DNA from: Vitreoscilla filiformis
GTDB taxonomy: Bacteria > Pseudomonadota > Gammaproteobacteria > Burkholderiales > Burkholderiaceae_C
Assembly (NCBI RefSeq): GCF_002222655.1
Contig: NZ_CP022423.1
Coordinates: forward strand, 1,736,001-1,800,000
DNA: 64,000 nucleotides
Direction of reading: 5' to 3'
The notes beneath the pieces were generated by a model. The model worked only from the letters and a program-made list of their open reading frames with translations, made no database searches and was not told the DNA's origin. Below are positions 35,623-45,185 of this stretch, one piece after another; the first letter of the stretch is position 1, and each line of letters begins with the position of its first letter. The position numbers and the translations under genes are program-made.

Positions 35623-38600
35623 ATGACCGAGCCCACTTCCCCGACGTCCGATACCGCTCCGCCTCCTCCAGCGTCCTCTGCTGACGCTGCACCGGCGGCA
35701 TCGCCACCGCGTCGCCCCTGGCCGCGAGCGGCGCGGGTGGCGGCTTACACGGTCGGCGGCGTGGCGGGGTTGGGCGTGGCCGTGTGGGCGGCGGTGCCGT
35801 TGATCGTGCCTCGGGTGGTGGCGGGGACGGTGTCGGAGATGCTGGGGCGCCCGGTGTCGCTGGCGCGGGTGAGTTTTCAGCCGTGGTCGCTGTCCCTGGA
35901 GCTGGGCGGCTTGAAGCTGGCTGGGCGCACCCCCGATGCACCGCCGCAGTTCGAGCTGGAGCAGTTGAGCGCCAATCTGGCGTGGAGCACGCTGTGGCGG
36001 GGCGGGGCGGTGGTCGAATCGGTGACGGTCAAGGGGCCGCGCATCCGCTTGGCCCGCACGGGGGAGGGGCGGTATGACATCGATGACCTCATCGCCCGCG
36101 TTCAAGCGCTGATTCCGCCGCCCGATCCGAACGCCAAGCCGGCCAAGTTTGCGGTTCACAACGTCACACTGGAAGGCGGGGAGTTCCTGTTTGACGATCA
36201 GCCCAAGCAGCGCCAACACCGCATCAGCGATTTGCGCGTGGGGGTGCCGTTTGTGGCCAACCTGTCGGCGCAGGACATCGCCACCGTCGTCCAACCCCAC
36301 CTGGCGTTGACGCTGGACGGCACCCCGCTGGCGCTGGATGCCAAAACCACGCCCTTCGCAGCCGACAAAGCCAGCGAGCTTCAATTGAAGTTAGGCGCTT
36401 TCGATTTGGCCGCCTTGCAACCCTACGTGCCGGCCAGCGTGCCATTGAAGTTGAAGCAAGGCACGTTGGCACTCGACCTGGGGCTGCGTTTTGCCGCGCC
36501 GCTGCAACAGGCGCCGCAGGTGGGGGTGTCCGGCACCATCGAGCTGGCGCAGTTGGCTGTGACCGACCGGCAAGACGCCGACCTGGCCCGCCTGGGCTTG
36601 CTGCGCGTGCAGATGGCCGATGTGCAGCCGCTGAACCGCCAAATCGGCTTGGAAGCCGTGCTCCTCGACGATGTGCTGGTGGACGTGCAACGCGCTGGCG
36701 ACGGCTCGCTCAACTGGCTGCGGGCGTTGCAAACGGCACCCGCACCCGCAGCGGCTGGACGTGCGCCCGCTGCATCGGCTGCATCGGCGGCGTCGGTACC
36801 GGCTTCGGCGCCGGTCGAACCGGCCACAGCGCCGCCTGCGGCACCCTGGGCGGTGACGTTGCAGCGCCTGGACATGCACCACATCGCCACCCGCTGGCGC
36901 GACCAAACGCTCCAGCCGGCGCCGGACATGACGTTGGATCTTCAGCGCCTCGAAGCCCGGGAATTGCGCTGGCCATTGGCCAAGGGGCAGGCTCCCGCCA
37001 CGCTACAAGCCACGCTGCAACTGCTGAAGGCGCCGCCACCCCCAACGGCTGCGTCTGCCGCCCCGGCTGCGCACCAAGGGCAAATCGATCTCCAAGCCCA
37101 AGTCGATCAGGCAGGGGGCTCGGCCCAAGTGGAGGCCCAGGGCTGGACGCCCACGCCAGTGGCGGCCTACCTGTCTCAGTGGTTGGTGCCGCGTGTGGAA
37201 GGCACCCTCGGCCTGTCGGCGCAGGCGAGTTGGCAGGGGATGCCGGGGGCGCAACCGCCGGCTGTCAAGCTGAATCACCTGCGGCTGGCCGATGTGAAGG
37301 TGCAAGACCCACAAGCCCCCCGCGCCACCGGTTGGACGGGCTGGAAGCTGTTCGAGGTGGCGGGCGTGGAGGTGGATCTGGCGGCGCAACAGGTGGCGGT
37401 GCAGCGCATCGCGCTGGAGCAGCCGCAGGCGTGGGCCTTGCGGGACGCGCAAGGGCGCCTGAATGTGCAACGCTGGGTGCGCACGCCGCCAGCGGCCCAG
37501 CAGCCAGCGAGTCCGCCGGCAGCGAAGCCCGCTGCCGCGCCGGCCCAACCGTGGCGCGTGGCATTGAACGAATTCAAGATCGATGGGGCACAGCTCCATT
37601 GGCGCGACGAGGCGACGCCCAGCGGCACCCCGGTGGCGCTGGATGTAGCGCCGTTCAACCTGAACGTCGGTTCGGTGGCGTGGCCGGCCCAGGCCGGTCG
37701 GCCCATGCGGGTGAGTGGCCACCTCAAACTCTCCCCGCCTGGCACCGAGCCGGCGCGCATGAGCGAGCTGAACTGGCGTGGCCAACTCGATTTGGCGCCG
37801 TTGGCTTGGCAAGGGGAGATCGACCTTCAGCGTTTTTCGGTGCCCATCGTGCTGCCGTACGTGGGCGAGAAGCTGCCGGTGCAACTGGTGCGTGCCGAGG
37901 CGGGCCTGAAAGCCAAAACCCAAGTGAGTTTGCCGCCTTCGGGGCCGCAGGTTGTGCTGGATGGCGTGGTGCGCTTGAACGATGTGTTGGTGCGCGGCGC
38001 CGCCGCTGCGGGCCGCCCAGCCGAAGATTGGTTGGCTTGGCGGGCGTTCGAAGTGGCGGGGGTGACTTTGGATGGCGCCGCGCACCGTGTCGCGGTGCAG
38101 CGCGTCACCCTGGCGCAGCCGGAGGTGTGGGCCTCGCGGGATGCGCAAGGCCAGATCAACTTGATGCGCGCCGTGCCACCCGCTGCGGCGTCGCAGCCCG
38201 CGCCGGCGGCTTCGGGGCCGGTGTGGCGTGTGCAACTGGATCAATTCGCCCTCGAAGGGGCGCGCTTGCATTGGCGTGATGCCGCTGCGCCCGGTGGCGC
38301 GGTGGCGCTGGATGTGGCGCCGCTGGATTTGAACGTCGCGCAGGTGGCGTGGCCAGCAGCCCAGGGAACACCGATTCGTGTGCAGGGCCAGTTGCGAATC
38401 GCCCCGCCCGGTACGGCCAGCGACAGCGCCGGCCACCTCACCTGGCAAGGGCAACTCGGCCTGGCCCCCGTGGCTTGGCAAGGCGGTTTGACGTTGCAGC
38501 GCCTGCCCGTTCACGCGCTGGCGCCATACGCTGGCAAGGCGTTGCCGGTGGAAATCGTGCGGGCCGAAGCGGGGCTGAACCTGCAAACCCAGGTGAGTCT

Positions 38601-39861
38601 GCCGCCGGAGGGGCTGCGAGCGCAGGCGTCAGGGGAGGTGCATCTGAGCCGGGGTTGGCTGCGAGCGCCAGCCGTGGGTCAGGATGAGGCCCACGATCTG
38701 CTGTCTTGGGAGGACATCGGTTTGACGGGGTTGCTGGTGGCCTTGCAACCCAACCAAAAGCCCACGGTGCAGTTGGCCAACGGGCGGTTGGCGGACGTTC
38801 ACCTGCGGGTGCGTCGCAACGCCGAGGGCCAGCTCAATTTGCAAGCTTTGGCGGGTGCGGGGGCGGCCAGCGAACCGGCTTCGGCGGCGGCGCCGGCGCC
38901 AGCGGCGTCCGCATCGGGTGAGCTGCCGGTGAACTTGGAGGTCAAACAAATCGAACTCGCCGGCTGGCGGGTCGATTGGCGCGACCAAGCCGTGCGTCCG
39001 GGCGTGCAGATCGCGGCCTTGAGCGAGTTCGGTGGCCGCGTGGGGCGCTTTGGCACGGCGGTGGCCGAGCCCGCCGCACTGCAATTCCAAGGCCGTGTGC
39101 TGGAAAGCGGGTTGTTGGGCGTGACGGGTCATGTGCGCCCCTTGGCACAGCCGCTGGCGGGGGATGCACAAGTCACGCTGAATGATTTGGAGCTGTCGCC
39201 GTTGACGCCGTACAGCGTGCGCTACATCGGCCAGCCCATCGAGCGCGGCAAGTTGGGGCTGGATTTGAACAACACCCTCGCGTCCACCGGTCAGCTCACG
39301 GGGCAGAACCGGGTGCGGGTGGATCAGCTCACCTTGGGGCGTCACAACGGCGACCCCGAAGCCGCCAACCTGCCCACCGGCCTGGCGCTGGCGCTGCTCA
39401 AGGATCGGCATGGGGCCATCGATGTCAGCGTGCCGCTCAGTGGATCGCTGCACAACCCGTCGTTCAGTGTCATGGGGGTGCTGGGGCAGTGGTTCGGTGG
39501 TTTGATGGCCAAGGTGGTGAGTGCGCCCTTCAGTTTGTTGTCCGGGGGGCGTGAAGAAGCGCTGGATCGGGTGACCTTTGAGGCCGGGCAAGCGCGCCTC
39601 TCACCCGCCGCCGCCGGGGTGGTGCAGCAAGCGGCGCAAGCCTTGGCGCAGCGCCCGGCGGTCAAGGTGTTGGTCACGGGGGCGGCGGATCTGAAAGAAG
39701 GCGCTGGCGGCTCCGAGGCCCGTGCCCGCCAGTTGGCGCTGGAGCGGGCCGTGTCGGTGCGTGACGCGCTGGCCGCCCAAGGCGTGGCCCGCGAGCGGGT
39801 TTTTGTGGCCCCGCCCGACGTCAACGCCCAACCCGGTGTGCAATTGACGTTGCAACCTTGA
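35623..39861 (+). CDS. very large AsmA-like DUF748 protein with internal duplication
   Basis: The 1412-residue protein has one N-terminal membrane helix (near residue 40, VAAYTVGGVAGLGVAVWAAV) and then a long periplasmic DUF748/AsmA-like region, the repeating beta-groove proteins thought to bridge the envelope and move lipids. A unit with FEVAGV, VAVQRI/VTLAQP, LHWRD and ALDVAP motifs occurs twice about 232 residues apart, with a shorter third start near residue 1029. The C-terminus (FEAGQARLSPAAAGVVQQ onward) looks OmpA-like. The chosen ATG 35623 lies after an in-frame upstream stretch that looks non-coding. Confidence 0.8.
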   Translation: MTEPTSPTSDTAPPPPASSADAAPAASPPRRPWPRAARVAAYTVGGVAGLGVAVWAAVPLIVPRVVAGTVSEMLGRPVSLARVSFQPWSLSLELGGLKLAGRTPDAPPQFELEQLSANLAWSTLWRGGAVVESVTVKGPRIRLARTGEGRYDIDDLIARVQALIPPPDPNAKPAKFAVHNVTLEGGEFLFDDQPKQRQHRISDLRVGVPFVANLSAQDIATVVQPHLALTLDGTPLALDAKTTPFAADKASELQLKLGAFDLAALQPYVPASVPLKLKQGTLALDLGLRFAAPLQQAPQVGVSGTIELAQLAVTDRQDADLARLGLLRVQMADVQPLNRQIGLEAVLLDDVLVDVQRAGDGSLNWLRALQTAPAPAAAGRAPAASAASAASVPASAPVEPATAPPAAPWAVTLQRLDMHHIATRWRDQTLQPAPDMTLDLQRLEARELRWPLAKGQAPATLQATLQLLKAPPPPTAASAAPAAHQGQIDLQAQVDQAGGSAQVEAQGWTPTPVAAYLSQWLVPRVEGTLGLSAQASWQGMPGAQPPAVKLNHLRLADVKVQDPQAPRATGWTGWKLFEVAGVEVDLAAQQVAVQRIALEQPQAWALRDAQGRLNVQRWVRTPPAAQQPASPPAAKPAAAPAQPWRVALNEFKIDGAQLHWRDEATPSGTPVALDVAPFNLNVGSVAWPAQAGRPMRVSGHLKLSPPGTEPARMSELNWRGQLDLAPLAWQGEIDLQRFSVPIVLPYVGEKLPVQLVRAEAGLKAKTQVSLPPSGPQVVLDGVVRLNDVLVRGAAAAGRPAEDWLAWRAFEVAGVTLDGAAHRVAVQRVTLAQPEVWASRDAQGQINLMRAVPPAAASQPAPAASGPVWRVQLDQFALEGARLHWRDAAAPGGAVALDVAPLDLNVAQVAWPAAQGTPIRVQGQLRIAPPGTASDSAGHLTWQGQLGLAPVAWQGGLTLQRLPVHALAPYAGKALPVEIVRAEAGLNLQTQVSLPPEGLRAQASGEVHLSRGWLRAPAVGQDEAHDLLSWEDIGLTGLLVALQPNQKPTVQLANGRLADVHLRVRRNAEGQLNLQALAGAGAASEPASAAAPAPAASASGELPVNLEVKQIELAGWRVDWRDQAVRPGVQIAALSEFGGRVGRFGTAVAEPAALQFQGRVLESGLLGVTGHVRPLAQPLAGDAQVTLNDLELSPLTPYSVRYIGQPIERGKLGLDLNNTLASTGQLTGQNRVRVDQLTLGRHNGDPEAANLPTGLALALLKDRHGAIDVSVPLSGSLHNPSFSVMGVLGQWFGGLMAKVVSAPFSLLSGGREEALDRVTFEAGQARLSPAAAGVVQQAAQALAQRPAVKVLVTGAADLKEGAGGSEARARQLALERAVSVRDALAAQGVARERVFVAPPDVNAQPGVQLTLQP
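37342..38709 (+). repeat. tandem internal duplication in the DUF748 gene
   Basis: TTCGAGGTGG at 37351 recurs as TTCGAAGTGG at 38047, an offset of 696 bases (232 codons). The encoded units align through WRVALNEF/WRVQLDQF, HWRD, LDVAP and VRAEAGL. A shorter third start (LLSWEDIGLTGLLVAL) begins 669 bases later, near 38707. Confidence 0.75.
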
Positions 39862-39881
39862 ACGAAACCCCGGAGATCGAC

Positions 39882-40439
39882 ATGACCCACGCATCCATCA
39901 CCCTGGCCGGCGGCTGTTTCTGGTGCCTGGAAGCGGTGTATGAGCAGGTGCGGGGCGTCGTGTCGGTGGAATCGGGCTACGCCAACGGCACGCTGGCACA
40001 GCCCAGCTACGAGGCCGTCTGCACCGGTCGAACGGGGCACGCTGAGGTGGTGCGGGTGGTGTTCGATCCGGCACAGGTGAGCTTGGCCGATTTGCTGCGC
40101 GTGTTCTTCGTCATCCACGATCCGACCACGCTGAATCGCCAAGGCAACGACGTGGGCACACAGTACCGCTCCGGCATTTACTGGCACGACGAGGCAACGC
40201 AACGCCCGGTGATCGACACCGTGCTGGCCGAAGTGCGCCACGCCCTGACCGCCCAAGGCGCTCCCGACTTGGTGACCGAAGCCGAACCGCTGCGTGCTTA
40301 CTGGCCCGCTGAGCCTGAACACCAGCACTATTTCGCCCGGCATCCGCATCAGGGCTATTGCGCCTGGGTGGTGGCCCCGAAGGTGGACAAGTTCCGGCAG
40401 GTGTTCGCGTCGCTGGTGCGCCCGGACGCCGCCGGATGA
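39882..40439 (+). CDS. msrA: peptide-methionine (S)-S-oxide reductase
   Basis: MsrA repairs oxidised methionine in proteins. The 185-residue protein has the catalytic motif GGCFWCLEAVYE near residue 10, followed by GYANGTLAQPSYEAVCTGRTGHAE near residue 33 in two blocks, and YRSGIYWHDE near residue 97, all typical of the family. CGGAGA lies about eight bases before the ATG. It follows the DUF748 gene by 20 bases, and its stop overlaps the start of the small gene after it. Confidence 0.95.
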   Translation: MTHASITLAGGCFWCLEAVYEQVRGVVSVESGYANGTLAQPSYEAVCTGRTGHAEVVRVVFDPAQVSLADLLRVFFVIHDPTTLNRQGNDVGTQYRSGIYWHDEATQRPVIDTVLAEVRHALTAQGAPDLVTEAEPLRAYWPAEPEHQHYFARHPHQGYCAWVVAPKVDKFRQVFASLVRPDAAG

Positions 40440-40810
40440 CCGTTCAACCACCGACACTGTTGCGTTGGGGACGAGCGCTGCGCAGCGCATGGGCGGCGCT
40501 GGCGCTGGGTTGGCTTCTGACCCAAGGGCTGGGCGTTTGGCACCGCAGCCTGCACGGGGAAGGGCGCCTGTTGGCGCAAGAGGTGGCGGCGCTTTCGGGC
40601 GCCCACGGTTCCGTGCTCGGCCACGAGGCGGGCGACGCGGTGTGCGCGTTGCTCGACCATTTGTTGCTTGGGGCATCGTTGCCCGGTGTCCAGGTGCCGC
40701 CCTCTGCGCCGGACGCCTGGGCTTTTTGGCTCCCCGTCAGCGGGGACATCGGTGCAGGTCAGCGCCTCAGCCTGGCCTATCACGCTCGCGCTCCGCCGCA
40801 TCGGGGCTGA
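40436..40810 (+). CDS. small membrane-associated protein of unknown function
   Basis: A 124-residue protein coupled to msrA by an ATGA overlap. It has an N-terminal hydrophobic helix (SAWAALALGWLLTQGLGVW near residue 18), an HGEGRLLAQEVAAL stretch and a histidine/cysteine-bearing middle (HEAGDAVCALLDHLLLG). The form recalls the DUF2946-type small proteins encoded just upstream of TonB receptors for metals, but I do not assign it. The ZnuD-like receptor gene lies 101 bases downstream, so a shared role in metal uptake is possible. Confidence 0.6.
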   Translation: MTVQPPTLLRWGRALRSAWAALALGWLLTQGLGVWHRSLHGEGRLLAQEVAALSGAHGSVLGHEAGDAVCALLDHLLLGASLPGVQVPPSAPDAWAFWLPVSGDIGAGQRLSLAYHARAPPHRG

Positions 40811-40911
40811 ACAAGCGGCCTGTGGGCCGCGAGAAATCCACCTTTTGAATGATGCATCGCCTGCCCATCTGCACAGATCGGCGGGCGATCGGTGCTTTGC
40901 GAGTGTTTGAC

Positions 40912-43002
40912 ATGATGCGTGAATTTCAATGCCGCCCCGTGGTGCGGGCCTGCATGGTGAGTTTGGGTTGGGCGCTGCCCGCTGTGACAGCTTGGGCTGC
41001 CGACGCACCCACCCCTGTCGAAAGTGAATTGCCAGCGGTGGTGATCACCGGCAACCCGCTGCGCAGCCAGAACCTGGCCCAGCCGGCGCAGGTGTTGACT
41101 GGCAACGGCCTGTTGCTGCGCCGCGCCGCCACTTTGGGCGAAACGCTGGACGGCCTGCCGGGCGTGACCGCGTCGTGGTTCGGGCCGAACAGCAACCGGC
41201 CTGCGATCCGGGGTTTGGACGGCGACCGCGTGCGGGTGCTGGACAACGCGGGCGCCTCGGTCGATGCCTCGAACCTGAGTTTTGATCACGCGGTGGCCCT
41301 CGATCCGCTGGTGGTGGAGCGGGTGGAGGTGCTACGCGGCCCGGCTTCGTTGCTGTATGGCGGCAACGCCACGGGCGGCGTGGTGAACACGCTGGACAAC
41401 CGCATTCCGAGTGACACCCTGGCCGGTTTGAGCGGACGCGCCGAACTGCGCGCCGGTGGCGCTGCGCGGGAAAAGGCGGGATCGTTGGTGTTAGAAGGTG
41501 GCTCAGGGGAAACCTCGGGCAGCTTCAACTGGCATGTGGACGCATTCGGGCGTGAGACCGACGATTTGCGCGTGCCCCGTTTCACCCCGGTGGCCGATGG
41601 CGTGTCGGCGGAACCGACCACGCGGGTGCGCAACTCAGCGGCGCAGGCCCAGGGCGGGGCGCTGGGGGTGTCGTGGACGGACGAACACGGTTACCTCGGG
41701 GCCGCGCTCGACAGCTACCGCAACGACTACGGCGTGACCGTCGAACCCGATGTGTTGATCCGCATGGAGCGCGAGCGCCTCACCCTGGCCGGGGAGCGGC
41801 GTTTGGGCGGCGGGGGCTTTTTCACCCAAATCAACGGGCGGGCGAGCCACACGCGCTATCAACATCAGGAGGTGGAAGGCACGGGCGAGGTGGGCACCAC
41901 CTTCCGCAGCAGTGGCCAAGAACTGCGCCTCGAAGCCCAACACGCCGAGCGTGCCGGCTGGCGGGGCGTGTGGGGTGTGCAAGCCGAGCGGCTGGATTTT
42001 GAGGCGCTGGGCACCGAGGCGTTCGTGCCGGGCACCCTCACACGCAACCTGGGCCTGTTCGCGTTGGAGCAAACCCGCTGGGGGGACGCCGACATCAGCC
42101 TGGGTCTGCGGGCCGAGCGGGTGAGCGTGCGCTCCGAGGGGGACGCGCCCAGTGCGGAAGAAGCTCGCTTTGGCAGCGCCGACGAGCGCCGTTTCACCCC
42201 GGTGAGTGCGTCCCTGGGGGGCGTGTGGCCCTTGGGCGGGGCGTGGTCGGGCAGTGCGACGCTGGGGCTGACGCAGCGTGCCCCCGCCTACTATGAGCTG
42301 TACGCCAACGGTTTGCACGTCGCCACTGGTGCTTACGAGCGCGGCAATGCCGAGCTGGCGGTGGAGCGTGGCCGGCATGTCGATGTGGGGGTGCAGTGGC
42401 AGCAGGCTGGCGGGCTGTTCAAGGCCAATGCCTATGTGATGCGTTTTGCCAACTACATCGCGCTGGAGGCTTCGGGGCGGGACATCGCCGTGGAGGATGA
42501 AGCCTCTGGCGGCACCACCAAGGTGCCGGAGTACGTGTTCCATGCCGTGCCCGCGCAACTGTGGGGGCTGGAGCTGGAAGGGCGCCAACGCTTTGACGCC
42601 CTGGGCTGGCGCTGGGAGGCCAGCAGCACTTTCGACCTGAGCCGGGGTGAGAACCGCCGCACCGGCGAGGCCCTGCCGCGTTTGGCGCCGTGGCGCCTGG
42701 GGGTGAGCTTGTCGGCACAGCGTGACGGCTGGCGCGGGTCGCTGGGCGTGCGCCACGCGGGGCGTCAAACCCAAGTGCCCAGCGGTGACGTGGCCACGCC
42801 CAGCTACACCCTCTGGAACGCCTCGGTGGCGTTGGATCAGCGTTGGACGTGGGGCCAACAAGCCCTCGACGCCACTTGGTTCCTCAAGCTCGACAACCTG
42901 AGCAACACCCTGGCCTACAACGCCACCGCTTTGCGCACGGCGCGTGAGCTGTCGCCCCTGCCGGGTCGGGCGGCCACGGTGGGGCTGCGGGTGACGTTCT
43001 GA
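40912..43002 (+). CDS. znuD: TonB-dependent receptor, ZnuD-like zinc uptake type
   Basis: This 696-residue outer-membrane receptor has an N-terminal signal (VRACMVSLGWALPAVTAWAA), a TonB box-like PAVVITGN region and a plug domain. The plug contains SWFGPNSNRPAIRGLDGDRV near residue 85 in two blocks and VEVLRGPASLLYGGNATGGV near residue 137, and a 22-strand-type barrel ends in aromatic VTF. The SxDASNLSFDHAVALDPL plug motif is typical of the ZnuD branch that imports zinc. Alternative ATG at 40915. A GCGGCC/GGCCGC hairpin lies upstream at 40815-40830; no Zur box was identified. Confidence 0.85.
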   Translation: MMREFQCRPVVRACMVSLGWALPAVTAWAADAPTPVESELPAVVITGNPLRSQNLAQPAQVLTGNGLLLRRAATLGETLDGLPGVTASWFGPNSNRPAIRGLDGDRVRVLDNAGASVDASNLSFDHAVALDPLVVERVEVLRGPASLLYGGNATGGVVNTLDNRIPSDTLAGLSGRAELRAGGAAREKAGSLVLEGGSGETSGSFNWHVDAFGRETDDLRVPRFTPVADGVSAEPTTRVRNSAAQAQGGALGVSWTDEHGYLGAALDSYRNDYGVTVEPDVLIRMERERLTLAGERRLGGGGFFTQINGRASHTRYQHQEVEGTGEVGTTFRSSGQELRLEAQHAERAGWRGVWGVQAERLDFEALGTEAFVPGTLTRNLGLFALEQTRWGDADISLGLRAERVSVRSEGDAPSAEEARFGSADERRFTPVSASLGGVWPLGGAWSGSATLGLTQRAPAYYELYANGLHVATGAYERGNAELAVERGRHVDVGVQWQQAGGLFKANAYVMRFANYIALEASGRDIAVEDEASGGTTKVPEYVFHAVPAQLWGLELEGRQRFDALGWRWEASSTFDLSRGENRRTGEALPRLAPWRLGVSLSAQRDGWRGSLGVRHAGRQTQVPSGDVATPSYTLWNASVALDQRWTWGQQALDATWFLKLDNLSNTLAYNATALRTARELSPLPGRAATVGLRVTF

Positions 43003-43006
43003 GGCG

Positions 43007-43657
43007 TCAGGGCGCGAGGCGCTCGCGCTGCCATTGGCCGGCGGTGTCCAGACGGTAACGCAGCCGGTCATGCAGGCGAGACTTGCGCCCTTGCCAGAAC
43101 TCCCAGGTGTCGGGGATGAGTCGATAGCCGCCCCAATGCGGCGGGCGCGGCGGGTTCAGGCCATGCTGCGCCGCTGCCTTGGCCGCATTGACCACCAGCA
43201 CCGCCCGCGAACCGATGGGCTGGCTTTGCGGCGAGGCCCACGCGCCCAGGCGCGAGTCCAGCGGGCGCGAGTGGTAATAGGCGTCGGATTCGGCGTCGCT
43301 CACCTTCTCGACCGTGCCTTCCACACGCACCACACGCTCCAACTCGACCCAGTGGAATTGCAGCGCCGCTACCGGGTGTTGCGCCAGCTCCTGGCCTTTG
43401 CGGCTGGCGTAGTTGGTGTACCAGACCAGACCACGTGCGTCCCACCCCTTGATGAGCACGATGCGGGTGGAAGGCCGCCCATCGGCGCCGACCGTGGCCA
43501 GCGTCATGGCGTTGGGCTCGGGAATGTGCGCGGCGATGGCCTCGTTCATCCACTGCTCAAACTGTTGCAGCGGGGCGCTGAGGGCTTGGTGTTCGTCGAG
43601 TTCGGCCAACTCGTAGCTTTTGCGCAGGTTGGCGATGTCTTGGGCGAGGTGCTTCAT
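43007..43657 (-). CDS. pdxH: pyridoxamine 5'-phosphate oxidase
   Basis: PdxH is the FMN-dependent enzyme that makes pyridoxal 5'-phosphate. The 216-residue protein has the family motifs [20 protein letters not shown] near residue 48, [13 protein letters not shown] near residue 77, [14 protein letters not shown] near residue 101 and the C-terminal tail WQRERLAP, which is the PdxH dimer-end signature. It is convergent with the receptor gene, ending four bases beyond it. Confidence 0.94.
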   Translation of the reverse strand: MKHLAQDIANLRKSYELAELDEHQALSAPLQQFEQWMNEAIAAHIPEPNAMTLATVGADGRPSTRIVLIKGWDARGLVWYTNYASRKGQELAQHPVAALQFHWVELERVVRVEGTVEKVSDAESDAYYHSRPLDSRLGAWASPQSQPIGSRAVLVVNAAKAAAQHGLNPPRPPHWGGYRLIPDTWEFWQGRKSRLHDRLRYRLDTAGQWQRERLAP

Positions 43658-43765
43658 GGTGCAGGGCAGTGTAGTGGCCCCTCCTTTCCCTTGCCTGTGG
43701 GATGGCCTGGGTTGTCGCGCCTTGGCGCAACACTGGGGCTGTGCGAGGGACTTATCATCCCTGCC

Positions 43766-44557
43766 ATGGTCTTTTTCCGTCCCTTGTTGAATCGGACTGC
43801 CTGGATCGGGGTGGTCGCGGCACTGGCGCTGGGCGCTTGTGCCGAACCGCCACGCCAGCCGACGGAAACGCCATCGGCAGCGTCTCCTCGCTATGACGGG
43901 CATGATGGTTACGAGGAGTCCATCTCTCCTCCCACCACCCGCTACGACCTTCAAACGCAGCGGCGTGCCATCCAACAGCCCGCTCAGGCGATGGCCAGCG
44001 ATGCGTGCGTCGGGCTGGATGCGGCTGTGCTCAAGCTGCGCGCTGCCGAGCAACGGCACACACCGCGTGGTCACCGCTCGCTGGCACAAGATCGCACCGA
44101 AGTGTTGGCCCGAGCCCTGGCACAGACGCTGACGGGGCAGGCGCAAGCCAATCAGATGCTGTTGGTGGATCAGGCGGACGGCTCGGTGTCCTTGCGCATC
44201 CCAGGGCCTGTGCTGTTGACAGGCCCCCGCCAAATCAGCCGGCAGTTTCTGGACATTGCCCAGCGCATCGCCCAAGCTGTGGGGCGTTACTGCCAGGTCA
44301 CAGCGCATGTGGTGGGACACACCGAACGGGGCATGAACGAGGCTTACAACCGCAGCTTGTCCACGGCCCGCGCCCTGCGTGTGGCGCAGTTGATTTCCGA
44401 AGCATTGGCCCGCCAAGGCGTGCGCGATCGGCGTTTGAGCTACGAGGGCATGGGCTCGCGCCAGCCCGTGGCCAGCAATGCCACCTCGCAGGGGCAGGTG
44501 CTGAACAACCGGGTCGAGATTGTCATCAAGCTGGTGGCCCCGGCGGTGCGGCGCTGA
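43766..44557 (+). CDS. OmpA-family outer-membrane lipoprotein
   Basis: The 263-residue protein has a lipoprotein signal with lipobox LALGAC near residue 21. After a low-complexity linker with [19 protein letters not shown] sequence comes a C-terminal OmpA domain (residues 140-255). Its peptidoglycan-binding motif includes [20 protein letters not shown] and [11 protein letters not shown] followed by NNRVEI. It should anchor the outer membrane to peptidoglycan. The final 32 bases overlap the 3' end of the convergent mobA gene. Confidence 0.87.
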   Translation: MVFFRPLLNRTAWIGVVAALALGACAEPPRQPTETPSAASPRYDGHDGYEESISPPTTRYDLQTQRRAIQQPAQAMASDACVGLDAAVLKLRAAEQRHTPRGHRSLAQDRTEVLARALAQTLTGQAQANQMLLVDQADGSVSLRIPGPVLLTGPRQISRQFLDIAQRIAQAVGRYCQVTAHVVGHTERGMNEAYNRSLSTARALRVAQLISEALARQGVRDRRLSYEGMGSRQPVASNATSQGQVLNNRVEIVIKLVAPAVRR

Positions 44558-45185
44558 GGCCTGCCGACAGCCCGGCCAGCTCGTCCAGCGTATTGGCGTT
44601 GACAAACGCGCCGGCGTCTTCAAAGGCCACGCGCACGCCGGTTTGTTGTGCCAGCCAGTGCCCGACCCGACGCTCCCCGCTGGCCACAAACGCCGCCAAA
44701 CGCGGCGCCAAAGTGCGGCGCAGCAAACAAAACACCGGCTGGGCGCGCAGGCGCGGTGGGCCACCGGCCTCGTCGTTTTCCCAGGTGGCGGCCCATGCCA
44801 CGTCCGAGCCGCTGCGCCAGACCGCTTCGGCCAGGCGGGCCACGCCATCGAGCGGGAAGCGCGGGGTGTCGCATGGCACCGTCATCAGCCAGGGCGTGGG
44901 GCAGCGTTCCAGCCCGGCCAGCCAGCCCGCCAGGGGGCCGGGGAAGTCGGGCAGCGTGTCCGGCAAAACGGGCACCCCCAGCGCAGCATAGTCCGCCAGA
45001 TGGCGGTTGGCGCTGATGAGCACCCCGCCCACCTGCGGTGCCAGCCGGCGCAGGGCGTGGTACACCAGGGGTTCGCCGTCCAGCCGTTGCAGGCCCTTGT
45101 CCACCCCACCCATGCGGCGGCCTTGACCGCCAGCCAAAATCAACCCGGTGATCTCCCCCCGGGCGATGCCGGCGCCGAGGTTCAC
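44526..45185 (-). CDS. mobA: molybdenum cofactor guanylyltransferase
   Basis: MobA attaches GMP to molybdenum cofactor to make the bis-MGD form used by nitrate reductase and formate dehydrogenase. The 219-residue protein has the nucleotidyltransferase loop [20 protein letters not shown] near residue 12, an SANRHLADY segment, a [14 protein letters not shown] loop and [11 protein letters not shown] near residue 103. It starts at a GTG whose codon overlaps the stop of the apbC gene, so the two are coupled. Confidence 0.92.
   Translation of the reverse strand: MNLGAGIARGEITGLILAGGQGRRMGGVDKGLQRLDGEPLVYHALRRLAPQVGGVLISANRHLADYAALGVPVLPDTLPDFPGPLAGWLAGLERCPTPWLMTVPCDTPRFPLDGVARLAEAVWRSGSDVAWAATWENDEAGGPPRLRAQPVFCLLRRTLAPRLAAFVASGERRVGHWLAQQTGVRVAFEDAGAFVNANTLDELAGLSAGLSAAPPGPPA

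Noticed and set aside
40815..40830. GCGGCC/GGCCGC hairpin before the ZnuD-like gene as a terminator
   Set aside because: The stem is short and no T-run follows, so termination is not supported; noted only in the receptor entry.
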